Assembly: GCA_018266355.1 (NCBI GenBank)
Contig: JAFEAP010000002.1
Location: 62,001 to 126,000 of the forward strand
Source: Bdellovibrionales bacterium
GTDB taxonomy: Bacteria > Bdellovibrionota > UBA1018
Direction: 5' to 3'
Length of the DNA: 64,000 bases
Of this stretch, positions 40,146 through 49,978 are shown in pieces (within the stretch, counting starts at the first letter, position 1; each line of letters starts with the position of its first letter). The notes under the pieces are model-generated. The model was given only the letters and a program-made list of their open reading frames with translations, was not told the origin of the DNA and did not search any database. The position numbers were made by a program, and so were the translations under genes.

Positions 40146-41951
40146 GTGTCGTCGCCAACGAACCGAAGATTCGAAGTTTTCGGTGATTACGTTCTGCTGA
40201 AGGCTCTCGCCTCCGGCGGCATGGCGGAAGTGTTTCTCGCGCGTCCGGCGAAACCGGGCGGCAACGGCCGCATCCTCGTGATCAAACGGATCCTGCGCGA
40301 AATCGCGAACGATCCCGTTTTCATCAAGATGTTCCGCTCCGAGATCCACACGACGCTCGGATTCAACCACCCGCACACGATCCAGCTTCACGACTTCGGC
40401 GAGATCGAAGGCCAACCCTACATCGCGATGGAATTCGTCGAGGGCAAGAGCCTCCGCGAAGTCACCGCGAAGTTCGGCGAAAAGGGCGAACCGATCCCGG
40501 TCCCGACCGTGCTCGGCCTGATGGCCCAAGCCGCGGCCGGTCTCGCGTACGCGCACGCCTTCGAAAACGTCGCGACCGGCGAGGCCGTGAAGGCCGTCCA
40601 CCGCGACATCTCGCCGCATAACCTCATCGTGAGCTACAGCGGGAACCTGAAAGTCATCGACTTCGGCATCGCGAAGGCGAAGAACGGGATCGCGGAAAAA
40701 ACGCGCGCCGGCCAAATCAAGGGCAAGTGCGGTTACCTCTCGCCCGAGCAGCTCGCCGAGGACGAACTCGACGGCCGCTCCGACATCTTCTCGCTCGGCA
40801 TCGTGACGTGGGAACTCCTCACCTCGCAGAAGCTTTTCCAGAAGCAAGGCGACACCGAACTCCAGATCATCAAGCGCATCGAGAAGTGCGAAGAGCACAT
40901 CGTGCCGCCTTCGACGCTGAATCCGGAAATCTCGCCCGAAGTCGACGAAGTCGTGTTGAAGGCGCTCCAGAAGAATCCGGACGACCGTTACCCGAGCGCG
41001 AGCGCGTATCAAGCGGCCCTTCGCGCGGTGATGCAGAAGAAATATCCGCACTACGCCTACGGCGACACCTCGCAGATCATGCACGCGCTCTTCGAGACGG
41101 ACATGATGCTCGAGCGGATGGAACTTCGCGAGCTGAACGATACCGCCCAGCAGGTCCTTTCGGCCGAATGGGAAGCGAAGACCGCCATCGTCGAGAAGGA
41201 AAAGCCCCAAGGCCTCCTTTCTTCGCTCTTCCGCGGCTTCGGCCGAAATAAGAAGGAACTTCCGGACCTCGTCGAGCTCCGCGTCTCGAAACTCGAGACG
41301 ATGCTCACCCAGAAGGCCGGGATGAAGCACATGGCGCTTTTCGCGTTCTACCTGATCTCGATCGTCGGGATCAAACTCGACGAGCGCTATAACCTCCTCG
41401 ACCGCTTCTTCCTTCCGGCCCAGGCCGAGATGATCGCCGCGGCGGAAAACGTCCGCCCGGTCACGCACCACCGGACCGGCATCGATGCGATGGCTCGCCA
41501 AGCGGCCGCGGCTCACATCGCCGAACTGAACCCGTCGGCCGGGGATCCGGAAGACGCGCCGGAGGCTCCCGTCGCGAACCCGGCCGCTTACCACGAACCG
41601 GCCCCGACCTCCGTGCGCGAGACCGCTCCGGCGGCGATCGTGCGCCACGCGGCCCCGGCGCCCGCGCCGGTCGCCCGCCCGCGCGTCGTCGCCGCTCCGG
41701 CCGCGAAATCGGCGCCCTCGACCGTGCACCATGCGGCTCCGAAGGTCGCCGGGAAGGCCCTCGCCGCCCCGAAGCGCACGGCGGTGAAATCGACCGCGAA
41801 ACCGGGAGCGCGGACCGTGGCCAAATCGGTCGCGCCGGCCGCGAAACCGCGCATCACCTCGCACGCGAAGAAAACGCTGCCGAATCGTTCGCTCGCGACG
41901 AAATCGGGCGCCCCGAAAACGAAGAAGTCTGCCGATACCTCGCGCCAATAG
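40146..41951 (+). CDS. Hanks-type Ser/Thr protein kinase with Ala/Pro/Lys-rich tail
   Basis: About 601 residues from GTG 40146 (AAGGGA just upstream); TTG 40080 in frame would add 22 residues. Kinase domain about 12-300: glycine loop LASGGMAEVFLA, Lys47 in LVIKR, catalytic loop HRDISPHNLIV (152-162), DFGIAKA (172-178), activation end CGYLSPEQ, and DGRSDIFSLGIVTWELL. A central helical region holds one possible membrane helix (MKHMALFAFYLISIVGIKL). The last ~150 residues are low-complexity Ala/Pro/Lys with many His. HRDISPHN is common in myxobacterial and Bdellovibrio kinases. Substrates unknown; the basic tail may bind nucleic acid or peptidoglycan (inference). Confidence 0.9.
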   Translation: MSSPTNRRFEVFGDYVLLKALASGGMAEVFLARPAKPGGNGRILVIKRILREIANDPVFIKMFRSEIHTTLGFNHPHTIQLHDFGEIEGQPYIAMEFVEGKSLREVTAKFGEKGEPIPVPTVLGLMAQAAAGLAYAHAFENVATGEAVKAVHRDISPHNLIVSYSGNLKVIDFGIAKAKNGIAEKTRAGQIKGKCGYLSPEQLAEDELDGRSDIFSLGIVTWELLTSQKLFQKQGDTELQIIKRIEKCEEHIVPPSTLNPEISPEVDEVVLKALQKNPDDRYPSASAYQAALRAVMQKKYPHYAYGDTSQIMHALFETDMMLERMELRELNDTAQQVLSAEWEAKTAIVEKEKPQGLLSSLFRGFGRNKKELPDLVELRVSKLETMLTQKAGMKHMALFAFYLISIVGIKLDERYNLLDRFFLPAQAEMIAAAENVRPVTHHRTGIDAMARQAAAAHIAELNPSAGDPEDAPEAPVANPAAYHEPAPTSVRETAPAAIVRHAAPAPAPVARPRVVAAPAAKSAPSTVHHAAPKVAGKALAAPKRTAVKSTAKPGARTVAKSVAPAAKPRITSHAKKTLPNRSLATKSGAPKTKKSADTSRQ

Positions 41952-42030
41952 GCCTTTCGCGCATTTCGCTTTTGACTTGCGAACCGTTCTCCATTTCACT
42001 CATGGGTAGAAACGGGATCGGAGGCCACGG

Positions 42031-43659
42031 ATGCGCCCTGCAGACCAGAATCAGACGCCGACCGGCGCAGACGCGAAAACCGCGTCGGCACCCATTACGA
42101 TTCGCGCCGCGTCGTCACCCCTCCTCACCCCCGAACTCCTTCAATTTCTGGGCGAACTCGAAACCCGATTCGGTCCGACGCGCGAGCGACTCCTAAAGGC
42201 TCGCCGGGACCGCCAGGCCGCGATCGACAAGAACCCCCTCGCCGCCTTTCAGTCCGGCCGGGTGGACGTACCCGAAGCGCGGACCGGCGATTGGAGAGTC
42301 GCTCCTTGCCCGAAGGACCTCGAGAACCGCACGGTCGAGATCACCGGGCCCGCCGAACCGAAGATGATCATCAACGCGCTCAATTCCGGCGCGAACGTTT
42401 TCATGGCCGATTTCGAGGATTCCCTCTCGCCGACGTGGAAGAACATCCTCGACGGCCAGGCCGCGCTCCACGGCGCCGTCCGCGGCGAACTCTCCTTCAA
42501 GAGCCCCGAAGGAAAGGAGTACAAACTCGGCGCGAAGCGCGCGACGCTGAAAGTCCGTCCGCGCGGGTGGCACCTCACCGAAAAAAACGCGCTCCTCGAC
42601 GGCCGGCCGATGTCCGCGTCGCTCTTCGACTTCGGTTTCTTCTTCTTCCATAACGCCGCCGAAGCGCTGAAGCGCGGCAGCGGGCCGTATTTTTACCTTC
42701 CGAAGATGGAGAGCCACTTCGAAGCGCGGCTCTGGAACGACGTTTTCACCTACGCGCAGAAGCGCCTCGGGATTCCGCACGGATCGGTCCGCGCGACGAT
42801 GCTGATCGAGACGCTGCCGGCGGCGTTCGAGATGGAGGAGTTCCTCTACGAGCTCCGCGACCACGCGTCCGGCCTGAACGCCGGCCGGTGGGACTATATC
42901 TTCAGCCTCATCAAGAAGCTCCGGAACCGCCCGGAGGCGAACCTTCCCGACCGATCCCAAGTCACGATGACGGTCCCCTTCATGGCCGCCTACGCGAAGC
43001 TTCTCGTCGCCGCTTGCCACAAGCGCGGAGCGCACGCGATGGGCGGGATGTCGGCGTTCATCCCCTCGCGGAAGGACGAAGCCGTGAACAAGAAGGCGTT
43101 CGAGCAGGTGAAAGCCGACAAGAAACGCGAGGCGAGCCTCGGTTTCGACGGAACGTGGGTCGCGCACCCCGACCTGATCGAGATCGCGCGCGAGGAATTC
43201 GTCGTCGTCCTCGGCCCGAAGCCGAACCAAAAATCGAAACCGATCGAAACGACGCTCCCGCGGGAGACCGAGCTCGTCGCGACCGATCTGCCGGGCACCG
43301 CCGTGACCGAAACCGGCGCACGGAATAACATCAACGTCGCGCTCCAATACCTTCGCTCGTGGCTCGCCGGAGTCGGAGCGGCGGCGATCCATAACCTCAT
43401 GGAAGACGCGGCGACCGCCGAGATCTCGCGCGCGCAGCTCTGGGCGTGGTTGAAAGTCGGCCGGAAGCTCGCCGACGGCCGCACGTTCACCGTCGAACTC
43501 TACGAGACATGGAAGAAAGAAGAGCTCGCGAAGCTCGCCGCGGACGTTCCCGCCGCGAGCGTGCTGCTCACGAAGGCCGAGGTCCTGCTCGACCGCCTCG
43601 TGCTGAACGTCGACTTCGAAGATTTCCTGACCCTACCCGCTTACGAACAGATCACCTAA
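42031..43659 (+). CDS. aceB: Malate synthase A
   Basis: 542 residues, the length of malate synthase A. Signatures: FMADFEDSLSPTW, LKVRPRGWHL, YFYLPKMESHFEARLW, GTWVAHPDL and MEDAATAEISRAQLW. Condenses glyoxylate with acetyl-CoA to malate, the second step of the glyoxylate shunt. ATG follows GGAGG. Upstream TTGACT (41972-41977) may be the -35 element of the operon. aceA follows after 16 bp. It lets the cell live on acetyl-CoA from fatty acids or pyrimidines. Confidence 0.97.
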   Translation: MRPADQNQTPTGADAKTASAPITIRAASSPLLTPELLQFLGELETRFGPTRERLLKARRDRQAAIDKNPLAAFQSGRVDVPEARTGDWRVAPCPKDLENRTVEITGPAEPKMIINALNSGANVFMADFEDSLSPTWKNILDGQAALHGAVRGELSFKSPEGKEYKLGAKRATLKVRPRGWHLTEKNALLDGRPMSASLFDFGFFFFHNAAEALKRGSGPYFYLPKMESHFEARLWNDVFTYAQKRLGIPHGSVRATMLIETLPAAFEMEEFLYELRDHASGLNAGRWDYIFSLIKKLRNRPEANLPDRSQVTMTVPFMAAYAKLLVAACHKRGAHAMGGMSAFIPSRKDEAVNKKAFEQVKADKKREASLGFDGTWVAHPDLIEIAREEFVVVLGPKPNQKSKPIETTLPRETELVATDLPGTAVTETGARNNINVALQYLRSWLAGVGAAAIHNLMEDAATAEISRAQLWAWLKVGRKLADGRTFTVELYETWKKEELAKLAADVPAASVLLTKAEVLLDRLVLNVDFEDFLTLPAYEQIT

Positions 43660-43675
43660 CCCGAGGTAAAAATCG

Positions 43676-45016
43676 ATGACCGCCCAAGCCCGTCCGGACA
43701 TGCCGACCGCCCCGACCGCCACCGAACTGAAACGCGAGTGGGAAACGAACCCGCGCTGGAGAGGAATCACGCGTCCCTACTCCGCCGAAGACGTCGTGAA
43801 GCTCCGCGCTTCGCTCCCGGTCGAATACACCGTCGCCAAGCACGGCGCGACGAAACTCTGGGAAATGATGGGCAAGAAGGACGGCACGGTCACCGCGCTG
43901 GGATGCTTGACCGGAGCCCAGGCCGTGAACATGGTCCGCGCCGGTATGAAGGCGATCTACCTCTCGGGCTGGCAAGTCGCCGCAGACGCGAACAATTCCG
44001 CGAACACCTACCCCGACCAGAGCCTCTATCCGTCGAACTCGGTGCCGACCCTCGTGAAGCGGTTGAATAACGCCCTCACACGCGCGGACCAGATCGCGAA
44101 GACGACGAAGAACGCGAAGGGCGTCGAAGGGGGGAGTCGGTCCCCTTCGGGAACCGATTGGTACGTGCCGATCGTCGCCGACGCCGAAGCCGGCTTCGGC
44201 GGTCCGCTCCACGCCTTCGAACTCATGAAGCTCATGATCGAAGCGGGCGCCTCCGGCGTTCACTACGAAGACCAGCTCGCTTCCGAGAAGAAGTGCGGCC
44301 ACCTCGGCGGGAAAGTCCTCGTCCCGACCTCGCAGTTCATCAAGACGCTCGTCGCGGCTCGGATGGCGGCCGACGTCCTGAACGTCCCGACCTGCATCAT
44401 CGCCCGCACCGACGCCCTCGGTGCGACGCTCATGACGTCCGACATCGACTCCCGCGACCGCGCGTACTGCACGGGCGAACGGACGACGGAAGGCTTTTAC
44501 CGGATCAAGAACGGGATGCCGATCACGATCGCCCGCGGCCTCGCGTACGCGCCGTACGCCGACCTCATCTGGTTCGAGACCTCGAAGCCGGACCTGAAGG
44601 AAGCGAAGGAATTCGCCGAAGCGATCCACGCGAAGTTCCCCGGTAAGCTCCTCGCCTATAACTGCTCGCCTTCCTTCAACTGGAAGAAGAACCTCGACGA
44701 CGCCACGATCGCGAAGTTCAATAAAGAGCTCGGCGCGATGGGGTACAAGTTCCAGTTCATCACCCTCGCGGGATGGCACTCGATCAACTACCATTCCTTC
44801 GACCTCGCGAACGGATTCTCGGCGGAAGGCATGCCGGCTTACGTCCGCCTCCAGGAAGCGGAGTTCGCGAAGGAAAAGGCCGGCTACACGGCGACCCGGC
44901 ACCAACAGGAAGTCGGCACCGGTTACTTCGACGACGTGCTGATGGCGATCACCGGCGGCGATACGTCGACCGCGGCGCTCTCGGGCTCGACCGAAGCCGA
45001 ACAGTTCCACCTCTGA
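43676..45016 (+). CDS. aceA: Isocitrate lyase
   Basis: 446 residues. [24 protein letters not shown], the catalytic [14 protein letters not shown] (Cys in KKCGH), IARTDALGA and [10 protein letters not shown] are all intact. Splits isocitrate to succinate and glyoxylate, bypassing the CO2-losing steps of the TCA cycle. Second gene of the aceBA operon, followed by a 13-bp-stem hairpin. No isocitrate dehydrogenase kinase gene is seen nearby. Confidence 0.98.
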   Translation: MTAQARPDMPTAPTATELKREWETNPRWRGITRPYSAEDVVKLRASLPVEYTVAKHGATKLWEMMGKKDGTVTALGCLTGAQAVNMVRAGMKAIYLSGWQVAADANNSANTYPDQSLYPSNSVPTLVKRLNNALTRADQIAKTTKNAKGVEGGSRSPSGTDWYVPIVADAEAGFGGPLHAFELMKLMIEAGASGVHYEDQLASEKKCGHLGGKVLVPTSQFIKTLVAARMAADVLNVPTCIIARTDALGATLMTSDIDSRDRAYCTGERTTEGFYRIKNGMPITIARGLAYAPYADLIWFETSKPDLKEAKEFAEAIHAKFPGKLLAYNCSPSFNWKKNLDDATIAKFNKELGAMGYKFQFITLAGWHSINYHSFDLANGFSAEGMPAYVRLQEAEFAKEKAGYTATRHQQEVGTGYFDDVLMAITGGDTSTAALSGSTEAEQFHL

Positions 45017-45035
45017 ACCGAAGACATCGATCGAA

Positions 45036-45077
45036 GGCGGCGCGGTCATTTCCTCGAGGGGATCTGACCGCGCCGCC
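45036..45077 (+). terminator. Terminator of aceBA
   Basis: GGCGGCGCGGTCA and TGACCGCGCCGCC form a perfect 13-bp stem with a 16-base loop, 20 bases after the aceA stop. The T-tract is weak (GTTTCC). Confidence 0.65.
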
Positions 45078-45095
45078 GTTTCCGGACCTTAAAAT

Positions 45096-46295
45096 ATGAA
45101 GCGTGCCCTCGTCCTTCCCATCCTCGCCTGCGCGTTCGTCTCGGCCGAAGTCCGTGCGAACGACTCCGTCGCCTCCACTCCCGGCGCCGAACTCGTCCTC
45201 GAGAAAACCGACTCGATCGCGATGCGTTCCGAAGTCCTCAAGATCAGTCCGAAACGGATTCTCGTCGACTACGAGTTCTTCAACGACTCGCCGAAAGACG
45301 TCGAAACCACGGTGGCTTTCCCCTTCGCCGGTCTCCAGGGCTTCTACGAAGGGGAGCTCTCGCAGGAGAACCAATTCGACGATTTCCTTGTCGAAACCGA
45401 GGGAAAGAAAATCGCCACGAAACTGAGGTACCGGGCGCTCCAAGACGGGAAAGACGTCACTTCCGAACTCGTGAAGCTCGGGATCGCCCCGGAGAATCAC
45501 GCCCTGGCAGGGGTGCCCGCGGACAAGCTCAAGATCCTCGGCGAAAAGGGGCTGACCCAACCCGCTCCCGAAGGCGGCGGCGTTTGGCCGAACTTCGAAG
45601 TCCAAGCGAGCCGTTACTGGACCCAAACTTTTCCGAGCCGCCGGAGTTTGAAGAGTCGGCACGAATACACGCCGTCGCTGGGCGGTAACTCGATCGGACA
45701 CTTGAACCTCGCCACGAAGAACATTCCCCATCCCTATCCGAGTCCCGGAAAAGAGCCCCCTTCGGGATGGGCGCCATGGATCGAGGCCCCGGGATGGTCG
45801 GTTTTCTACGAGAAGGGGTTCGAACCCTTCGGCGAAAAGTGTTGGATCGGCTCGTGCGGAAAATACTCGGCGTCCTACGTGAGCTACATTCTCTCGACCG
45901 GTAGCAACTGGAAGAACGGGATCGAGGATTTCACGCTGAAAGTCGACGGCGCGGCCCTGATTCTCGTCGACATCGACGGGCGGATGGATTTCGACCTCGG
46001 CTCCTATTCCTTCCACAAGAGAGCTTTCAAACCGAAGCAGGAGCTGAACATCGAATTCGTCGGAAGCGGAATGAAGCCCTCCGTCCCGGCGGATTTCCCG
46101 TTCGAGAAAGAGATCGACGGTCCGGCGAACTGCCGCGCGACCCGAAACGGGAAGACCCTCGCCTCGCTCGCCGACCGCGAAAAAGTGAAACTGCTCGAAC
46201 GCGACGGTCTTTGGTACCGAGTTGCCGCGAAGGCCCGGACCTGTTGGACTCACAGGAAAAACCTGCGCTTTCTTCCCGAAGCCGCCACGCGCTGA
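45096..46295 (+). CDS. Exported DUF4424-like protein with C-terminal SH3-like domain
   Basis: 399 residues. Signal peptide to about residue 21 (SAEVRA). NDSVASTPGAELVLEKTDSI, IAMRSEVLKISPKRILVDY and VETTVAFPFAGLQGFY match the DUF4424 family, exported proteins of unknown role. The last ~50 residues (CRATRNGKTLASLADREKV, LLERDGLWYRVAAK) form an SH3b-like module that often binds peptidoglycan. Monocistronic between two terminators. Confidence 0.8.
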   Translation: MKRALVLPILACAFVSAEVRANDSVASTPGAELVLEKTDSIAMRSEVLKISPKRILVDYEFFNDSPKDVETTVAFPFAGLQGFYEGELSQENQFDDFLVETEGKKIATKLRYRALQDGKDVTSELVKLGIAPENHALAGVPADKLKILGEKGLTQPAPEGGGVWPNFEVQASRYWTQTFPSRRSLKSRHEYTPSLGGNSIGHLNLATKNIPHPYPSPGKEPPSGWAPWIEAPGWSVFYEKGFEPFGEKCWIGSCGKYSASYVSYILSTGSNWKNGIEDFTLKVDGAALILVDIDGRMDFDLGSYSFHKRAFKPKQELNIEFVGSGMKPSVPADFPFEKEIDGPANCRATRNGKTLASLADREKVKLLERDGLWYRVAAKARTCWTHRKNLRFLPEAATR

Positions 46296-46335
46296 TCGCG
46301 GTGCGTCAGGACCTTGAGAAATCCCTCTTCTTTTC

Positions 46336-46366
46336 GACGCTTCGCGTGGTGACGCCGCGTCTTTTT
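46336..46366 (+). terminator. Terminator after the DUF4424-like gene
   Basis: GACGC-ttc-GCGT-ggtg-ACGC-c-GCGTC hairpin followed by TTTTT, 41 bases after the stop. Confidence 0.7.
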
Positions 46367-46427
46367 CCCCGTACGGTGAGCCCGATTTCAAACACGGAAG
46401 TCTCGTCTCTTATTTGGGGGTAAATCC

Positions 46428-47552
46428 ATGTCCGCACGTTCCCTGCTTACGATGGTTCTGGCTCTCGCGCCGGCCTCGCTCCTCGCGAGCGAAGCTCCGC
46501 GCCTGATCGAAACGAAACCCGGCGTCCGTTACTGGTCGACCGCCGCTCAGCGCGCGGTGCTGAGCCGAAGAGCGCACCAAGCCGGCCGCTGCGGCGGCTT
46601 CCGCGACCTCACGAACGTGAAGATCTCGCCTCACGCCCTCGCGCCGACGCGCCTCGACCTCTACGGTCGCGAGCCGAAGGAACAATCCCGCGTGAATCCG
46701 ATCATCGCCCGTGCGGACGAGGGCGCACTACTCGCCCTCGTGACGAAACTCTCCTCGTTCCACGACCGGAACTACCAAACGGACCTCGGCGTCCAAGCGG
46801 CGAGCTTCATCAAGGACCGCTACGTCGCGATCGCGAAGGGCCGTTCGGACATCAAGGTCGACTTTTTCGCCCACACCGACTTCAAGCAACCGTCGGTCAT
46901 CGCCGAGATCACCGGCTCCGGTCCCCAGAAGAACGAGATCGTCGTCATCGGCGGTCACCTCGATTCGATCAACCAGTGGCAGGGCCGCGGCGGCGTCGCG
47001 CCGGGCGCGGACGACAACGCCTCGGGTACCGCGACGGTGCTCGAAACGTTCCGCCTGCTCGTCGAGTCCGGCTATCACCCGAACCGCACGATCCTCTTCA
47101 TGGGCTATGCCGGTGAAGAAGAAGGACTGCTCGGCTCCGGCGAGATCGCCGCTTGGTTCCGGAACAAGAACCGCGGCGTCGTCGGCGCGCTCCAGTTCGA
47201 CATGACGATGTATCCGGGCTCTTCGCCGCGGATCACGTTCATCACGGACTACACCGACCGCGACCTCACGAAGTTCAACGAACGCCTCGTCGACGAATAC
47301 GTGAAGGTGAAATGGATCGAGGACAAGTGCGGTTACGCCTGCTCCGACCACGCGAGCTGGACGGCCTCGGGCTACGCCTCGGCGTTCCCGTTCGAAACCG
47401 CCTTCGACGAATACAACCCGAACATCCACACGCCGAAGGACACCACGAACATCCTTCGCCCCGGTCACGGCGTGAGCTACGTGAAGCTCGCGGTCGCCTA
47501 CGCGATCGAGCTCGCCGAAGCCCAAGGCACGGCCTGGCGCGTGCGCCGCTGA
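46428..47552 (+). CDS. Secreted M28-family zinc aminopeptidase
   Basis: 374 residues with a signal peptide (ending near LASEAP). The M28 two-zinc site is complete: VIGGHLDSINQW, VAPGADDNASGTATVLE, FMGYAGEEEGLLGSGE (catalytic Glu), LQFDMTMYPG and NIHTPKDTT. Closest in style to the Vibrio/Aeromonas leucine aminopeptidase group. Releases N-terminal residues from peptides outside the cytoplasm. CGYACSDH adds a disulfide-type pair. Monocistronic with its own terminator. Complements the metalloprotease at 35569 in extracellular protein digestion (inference). Confidence 0.93.
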   Translation: MSARSLLTMVLALAPASLLASEAPRLIETKPGVRYWSTAAQRAVLSRRAHQAGRCGGFRDLTNVKISPHALAPTRLDLYGREPKEQSRVNPIIARADEGALLALVTKLSSFHDRNYQTDLGVQAASFIKDRYVAIAKGRSDIKVDFFAHTDFKQPSVIAEITGSGPQKNEIVVIGGHLDSINQWQGRGGVAPGADDNASGTATVLETFRLLVESGYHPNRTILFMGYAGEEEGLLGSGEIAAWFRNKNRGVVGALQFDMTMYPGSSPRITFITDYTDRDLTKFNERLVDEYVKVKWIEDKCGYACSDHASWTASGYASAFPFETAFDEYNPNIHTPKDTTNILRPGHGVSYVKLAVAYAIELAEAQGTAWRVRR

Positions 47553-47581
47553 TCGCGGACGACGACGGATCCCGAAATATG

Positions 47582-47617
47582 AAAAGGCCGGCGGAGATTT
47601 TCTCCGTCGGCCTTTTT
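47582..47617 (+). terminator. Rho-independent terminator after the aminopeptidase gene
   Basis: AAAAGGCCGGCGGAGA pairs with TCTCCGTCGGCCTTTTT around TTT (one G-T pair), 29 bases after the stop. Confidence 0.9.
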
Positions 47618-47699
47618 CACTGATCCGGAAGGGTCGAACCGATTCGGCGGCGGCGACCGGGCGGGCCCTATCCTCGCGCGCTACCGAACCGACGTACGG

Positions 47700-48233
47700 C
47701 TACCACATCCCGGTCAGGTGGGACGCATCGTTCGATTCGGCGGCTTTCTTCACCGCGAGTTCCGTCTCGACTTCGCGCCGGAGCGACGTCGGGATCACGG
47801 TCCCCGCGACCGAGGTGGTCGTTCCGATCGGCGTCCGCTCGTCGACCGTCACGCGCGAGTCGACGCTATAGGGACCGGACCCGAAGTACGCAAAAGCGAA
47901 GGCGCCTCCGAGCATCGCGATGTTCTTCAGGAACATCGCTTGCTGGAGCTGCGCGGCCGCCGGGTCGGTGACCATCCAGAACGCGTGCATCTTCAGCGTC
48001 ACCGGCACGAGGAAAGCGACGAGCGCCCACGCGCCGATCTTCGCCCGGTAACCGAAGGCGATGCTGAGCCCGCCGAAGATCGCGAGCAGGCCCGAGAGCG
48101 GAACGAGGAGCGCCGCGTACGGCACGCCTTGGGAAGCGGCATAACTGATCGTCGCGTCGGCGAAGTGGCCGAACCCGGCGATCACGAAGATCAGGGAAAA
48201 ACAGATTCTTCCGAACAAGAGAGCTTCACGCAT
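47700..48233 (-). CDS. DoxX-family membrane protein
   Basis: 177 residues. Four membrane helices with the DoxX pattern LFGRICFSLIFVIAGFGHF, VPLSGLLAIFGGLSIAFGY, GAWALVAFLVPVTLKMHAFW and MFLKNIAMLGGAFAFAYFG. A soluble tail of about 50 residues (VDERTPIGTTTS) is an addition. DoxX proteins act at the membrane in redox or stress responses; the exact role is not known. Start ATG 48233 follows AAGGAG. Confidence 0.88.
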   Translation of the reverse strand: MREALLFGRICFSLIFVIAGFGHFADATISYAASQGVPYAALLVPLSGLLAIFGGLSIAFGYRAKIGAWALVAFLVPVTLKMHAFWMVTDPAAAQLQQAMFLKNIAMLGGAFAFAYFGSGPYSVDSRVTVDERTPIGTTTSVAGTVIPTSLRREVETELAVKKAAESNDASHLTGMW

Positions 48234-48417
48234 AAAGACTCCTTCCTCTTCCGAAAATGCATAGGGGGTGCCATCCCGGAACGCCCCACCGACGAATGGA
48301 TCCGTACCCTGTTGACCTTACTGACTTTTTCGCCGTTCAACCGGACAACCGAAGAGATTTTGACGCGTTAAGTCATTCTATGATATCTCCGCCGTTACCT
48401 ACGACGGAGATTTTCCC

Positions 48418-48915
48418 ATGACGAAGACCCTGCTTGCCCTCGCGATTTCCACCCTCACCGCGACTTCCGCCTTCGCCGGCGTCGAGATCGAATCCCTCAA
48501 GATCGTTCGCAGCGGCGGCGGCCAGATGGAAATCTTCCTCTCGGGGAGCGGGAACGTGATCAACGCCCCGATGGCGATGATCGCCTCGTGCGGCTTCAAG
48601 GACCTCACCCCCGAGCAGCAGATCGCTTCCGCCGTGATCCTCAAGGGCACGGACGCGGACGACATCACCGCGATCCTCGCGAACCAGGCGCGCATCGGCA
48701 CCGACGTGAGCCCGCGCGAGCCGGACCTCGAATCGGGGACTTGGCTCTCGATCGAAATCGGCTTCGCTTACCGCGATTTCTCCGACAAGGTCATCCACTC
48801 GACCCAGAAAATCGCCGACCCGATCGTCGCGATCGGAGGTCGCGCGTCGAGTGTGATCGCGAACGTCGAAAAGCTCGCTCGCGCGAACGCCGCGGCGAAA
48901 GGCCTCTGCAAGTAA
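48418..48915 (+). CDS. Exported hypothetical protein, 165 aa
   Basis: Signal peptide MTKTLLALAISTLTATSAFA. The mature part has IVRSGGGQMEIFLSGSG, MAMIASCGFKDLTPEQQI and a C-terminal helix ending AKGLCK, with two cysteines. No family recognised. 25 bp before a second small exported protein, likely one operon. Probably periplasmic. Confidence 0.75.
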   Translation: MTKTLLALAISTLTATSAFAGVEIESLKIVRSGGGQMEIFLSGSGNVINAPMAMIASCGFKDLTPEQQIASAVILKGTDADDITAILANQARIGTDVSPREPDLESGTWLSIEIGFAYRDFSDKVIHSTQKIADPIVAIGGRASSVIANVEKLARANAAAKGLCK

Positions 48916-48940
48916 GTCCGTTCACCCAAAGGATCCTCCG

Positions 48941-49375
48941 ATGAAATTCCGCACGCTCATCCTCGCCGCCTCGTCCCTCGCCTCCGCCGGCGCGTTCGCC
49001 ATGCCCTGCGATACCGGTTATACCTGCACTTCGGCTTCGAATCGCTACTCGATCGAGATCGGGACCTGCCGCTACGAAAACTCGGTGCGCCTCCTGACGA
49101 CGAAGATCGCCGGCAAGGAAGTCGCCGGGGCGAAACTCGGAATGGCGTACGACGGCACGATCGACGGCGGAGTCCTCGCCTTCGACGTCTCGATCCCGGT
49201 GACGAAAGTCCAGGACGAGAACGGCGACGCCCGCGTGCTCAGCATCGAAATTCCGGCCGGATCGAAAACCGGCACGATCAAATCGAAATACCGGGAAAGC
49301 AATCCCGCGCCGTACAAACTCGTCCGCGAGGAAGCCATCACCTGCGTATCGTCGGACGACGAAGGCCAGGAGTAA
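48941..49375 (+). CDS. Exported hypothetical protein, 144 aa
   Basis: Signal peptide MKFRTLILAASSLASAGAFA, mature start MPCDTGYTCTS. Two early cysteine pairs (CDTGYTC, GTCRYEN) and a late one (TCVSSDD). Beta-rich, ending in an acidic tail DDEGQE. No family recognised. Stops 5 bases before the convergent PEBP gene. Its pairing with the preceding exported protein is the only functional hint. Confidence 0.75.
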   Translation: MKFRTLILAASSLASAGAFAMPCDTGYTCTSASNRYSIEIGTCRYENSVRLLTTKIAGKEVAGAKLGMAYDGTIDGGVLAFDVSIPVTKVQDENGDARVLSIEIPAGSKTGTIKSKYRESNPAPYKLVREEAITCVSSDDEGQE

Positions 49376-49380
49376 TCCGG

Positions 49381-49932
49381 TCAGCGCCCGAACTTCGCTT
49401 CGAGCGTCGCTTCGCCGAGCTTGAGCTGGTTCAGGTAGAAGCCCACCATCGCCCCCGGCGCCTTCGCGTCGAGCGGGAGCTTATCCTTCAGGGCGAAGAC
49501 CTTGAAGATGTAGCGGTGCGGTTTATCGCCGGCCGGCGGGCACGGTCCGCCGTAGCCGGATTTTCCGAAATCGGTCATGCCTTGGACGGCGCCTTTCGGG
49601 AGACCGCCTTTCGCGTGGCTCGCGCCGGCTTTGAGTTCCTTCGTTCCGGCGGGGAGGTTGAACACCGTCCAGTGCCACCATCCGCTGCCGGTCGGGGCGT
49701 CGGGGTCGTACATCGTGACGGCGAACGTTTTCGCGTCGGCCGGCGCGCCTTCCCACTTCAGGTCGGGCGAGACGTTTTTCCCGGTGCAGCCGAAGCCGTT
49801 GAAGACCTGGTCGTTCGTCATCGTTTCGCCGGCCTTTACGACCGAGCTCGTGACGGTGAAACCTTCGGCATGCGCGAAGGACGTAAGCGTGAAAGCGAGG
49901 ATCAGGGCGAAAAGCGAGTTCGATTTGGACAT
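49381..49932 (-). CDS. Exported PEBP / YbhB-YbcL family protein
   Basis: 183 residues. Signal peptide to about 22 (SFAHAE). PEBP signature: FNGFGCTGKNVSPDLKWEGAP, FAVTMYDPDAPTGSGWWHW, YGGPCPPAGDKPHRYIFKVFAL and LDAKAPG. Raf-kinase-inhibitor-like bacterial proteins bind small anionic ligands; the physiological role is unclear. GGAGAA lies 5-6 bases before the ATG. It lies downstream of the NCS1 transporter on the same strand, about 46 bp from it, so read-through is possible. Confidence 0.92.
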   Translation of the reverse strand: MSKSNSLFALILAFTLTSFAHAEGFTVTSSVVKAGETMTNDQVFNGFGCTGKNVSPDLKWEGAPADAKTFAVTMYDPDAPTGSGWWHWTVFNLPAGTKELKAGASHAKGGLPKGAVQGMTDFGKSGYGGPCPPAGDKPHRYIFKVFALKDKLPLDAKAPGAMVGFYLNQLKLGEATLEAKFGR

Positions 49933-49978
49933 TCCATTCTCCTAGGTTGAATCGATTCGAGGATAGCGACGAAAGGGG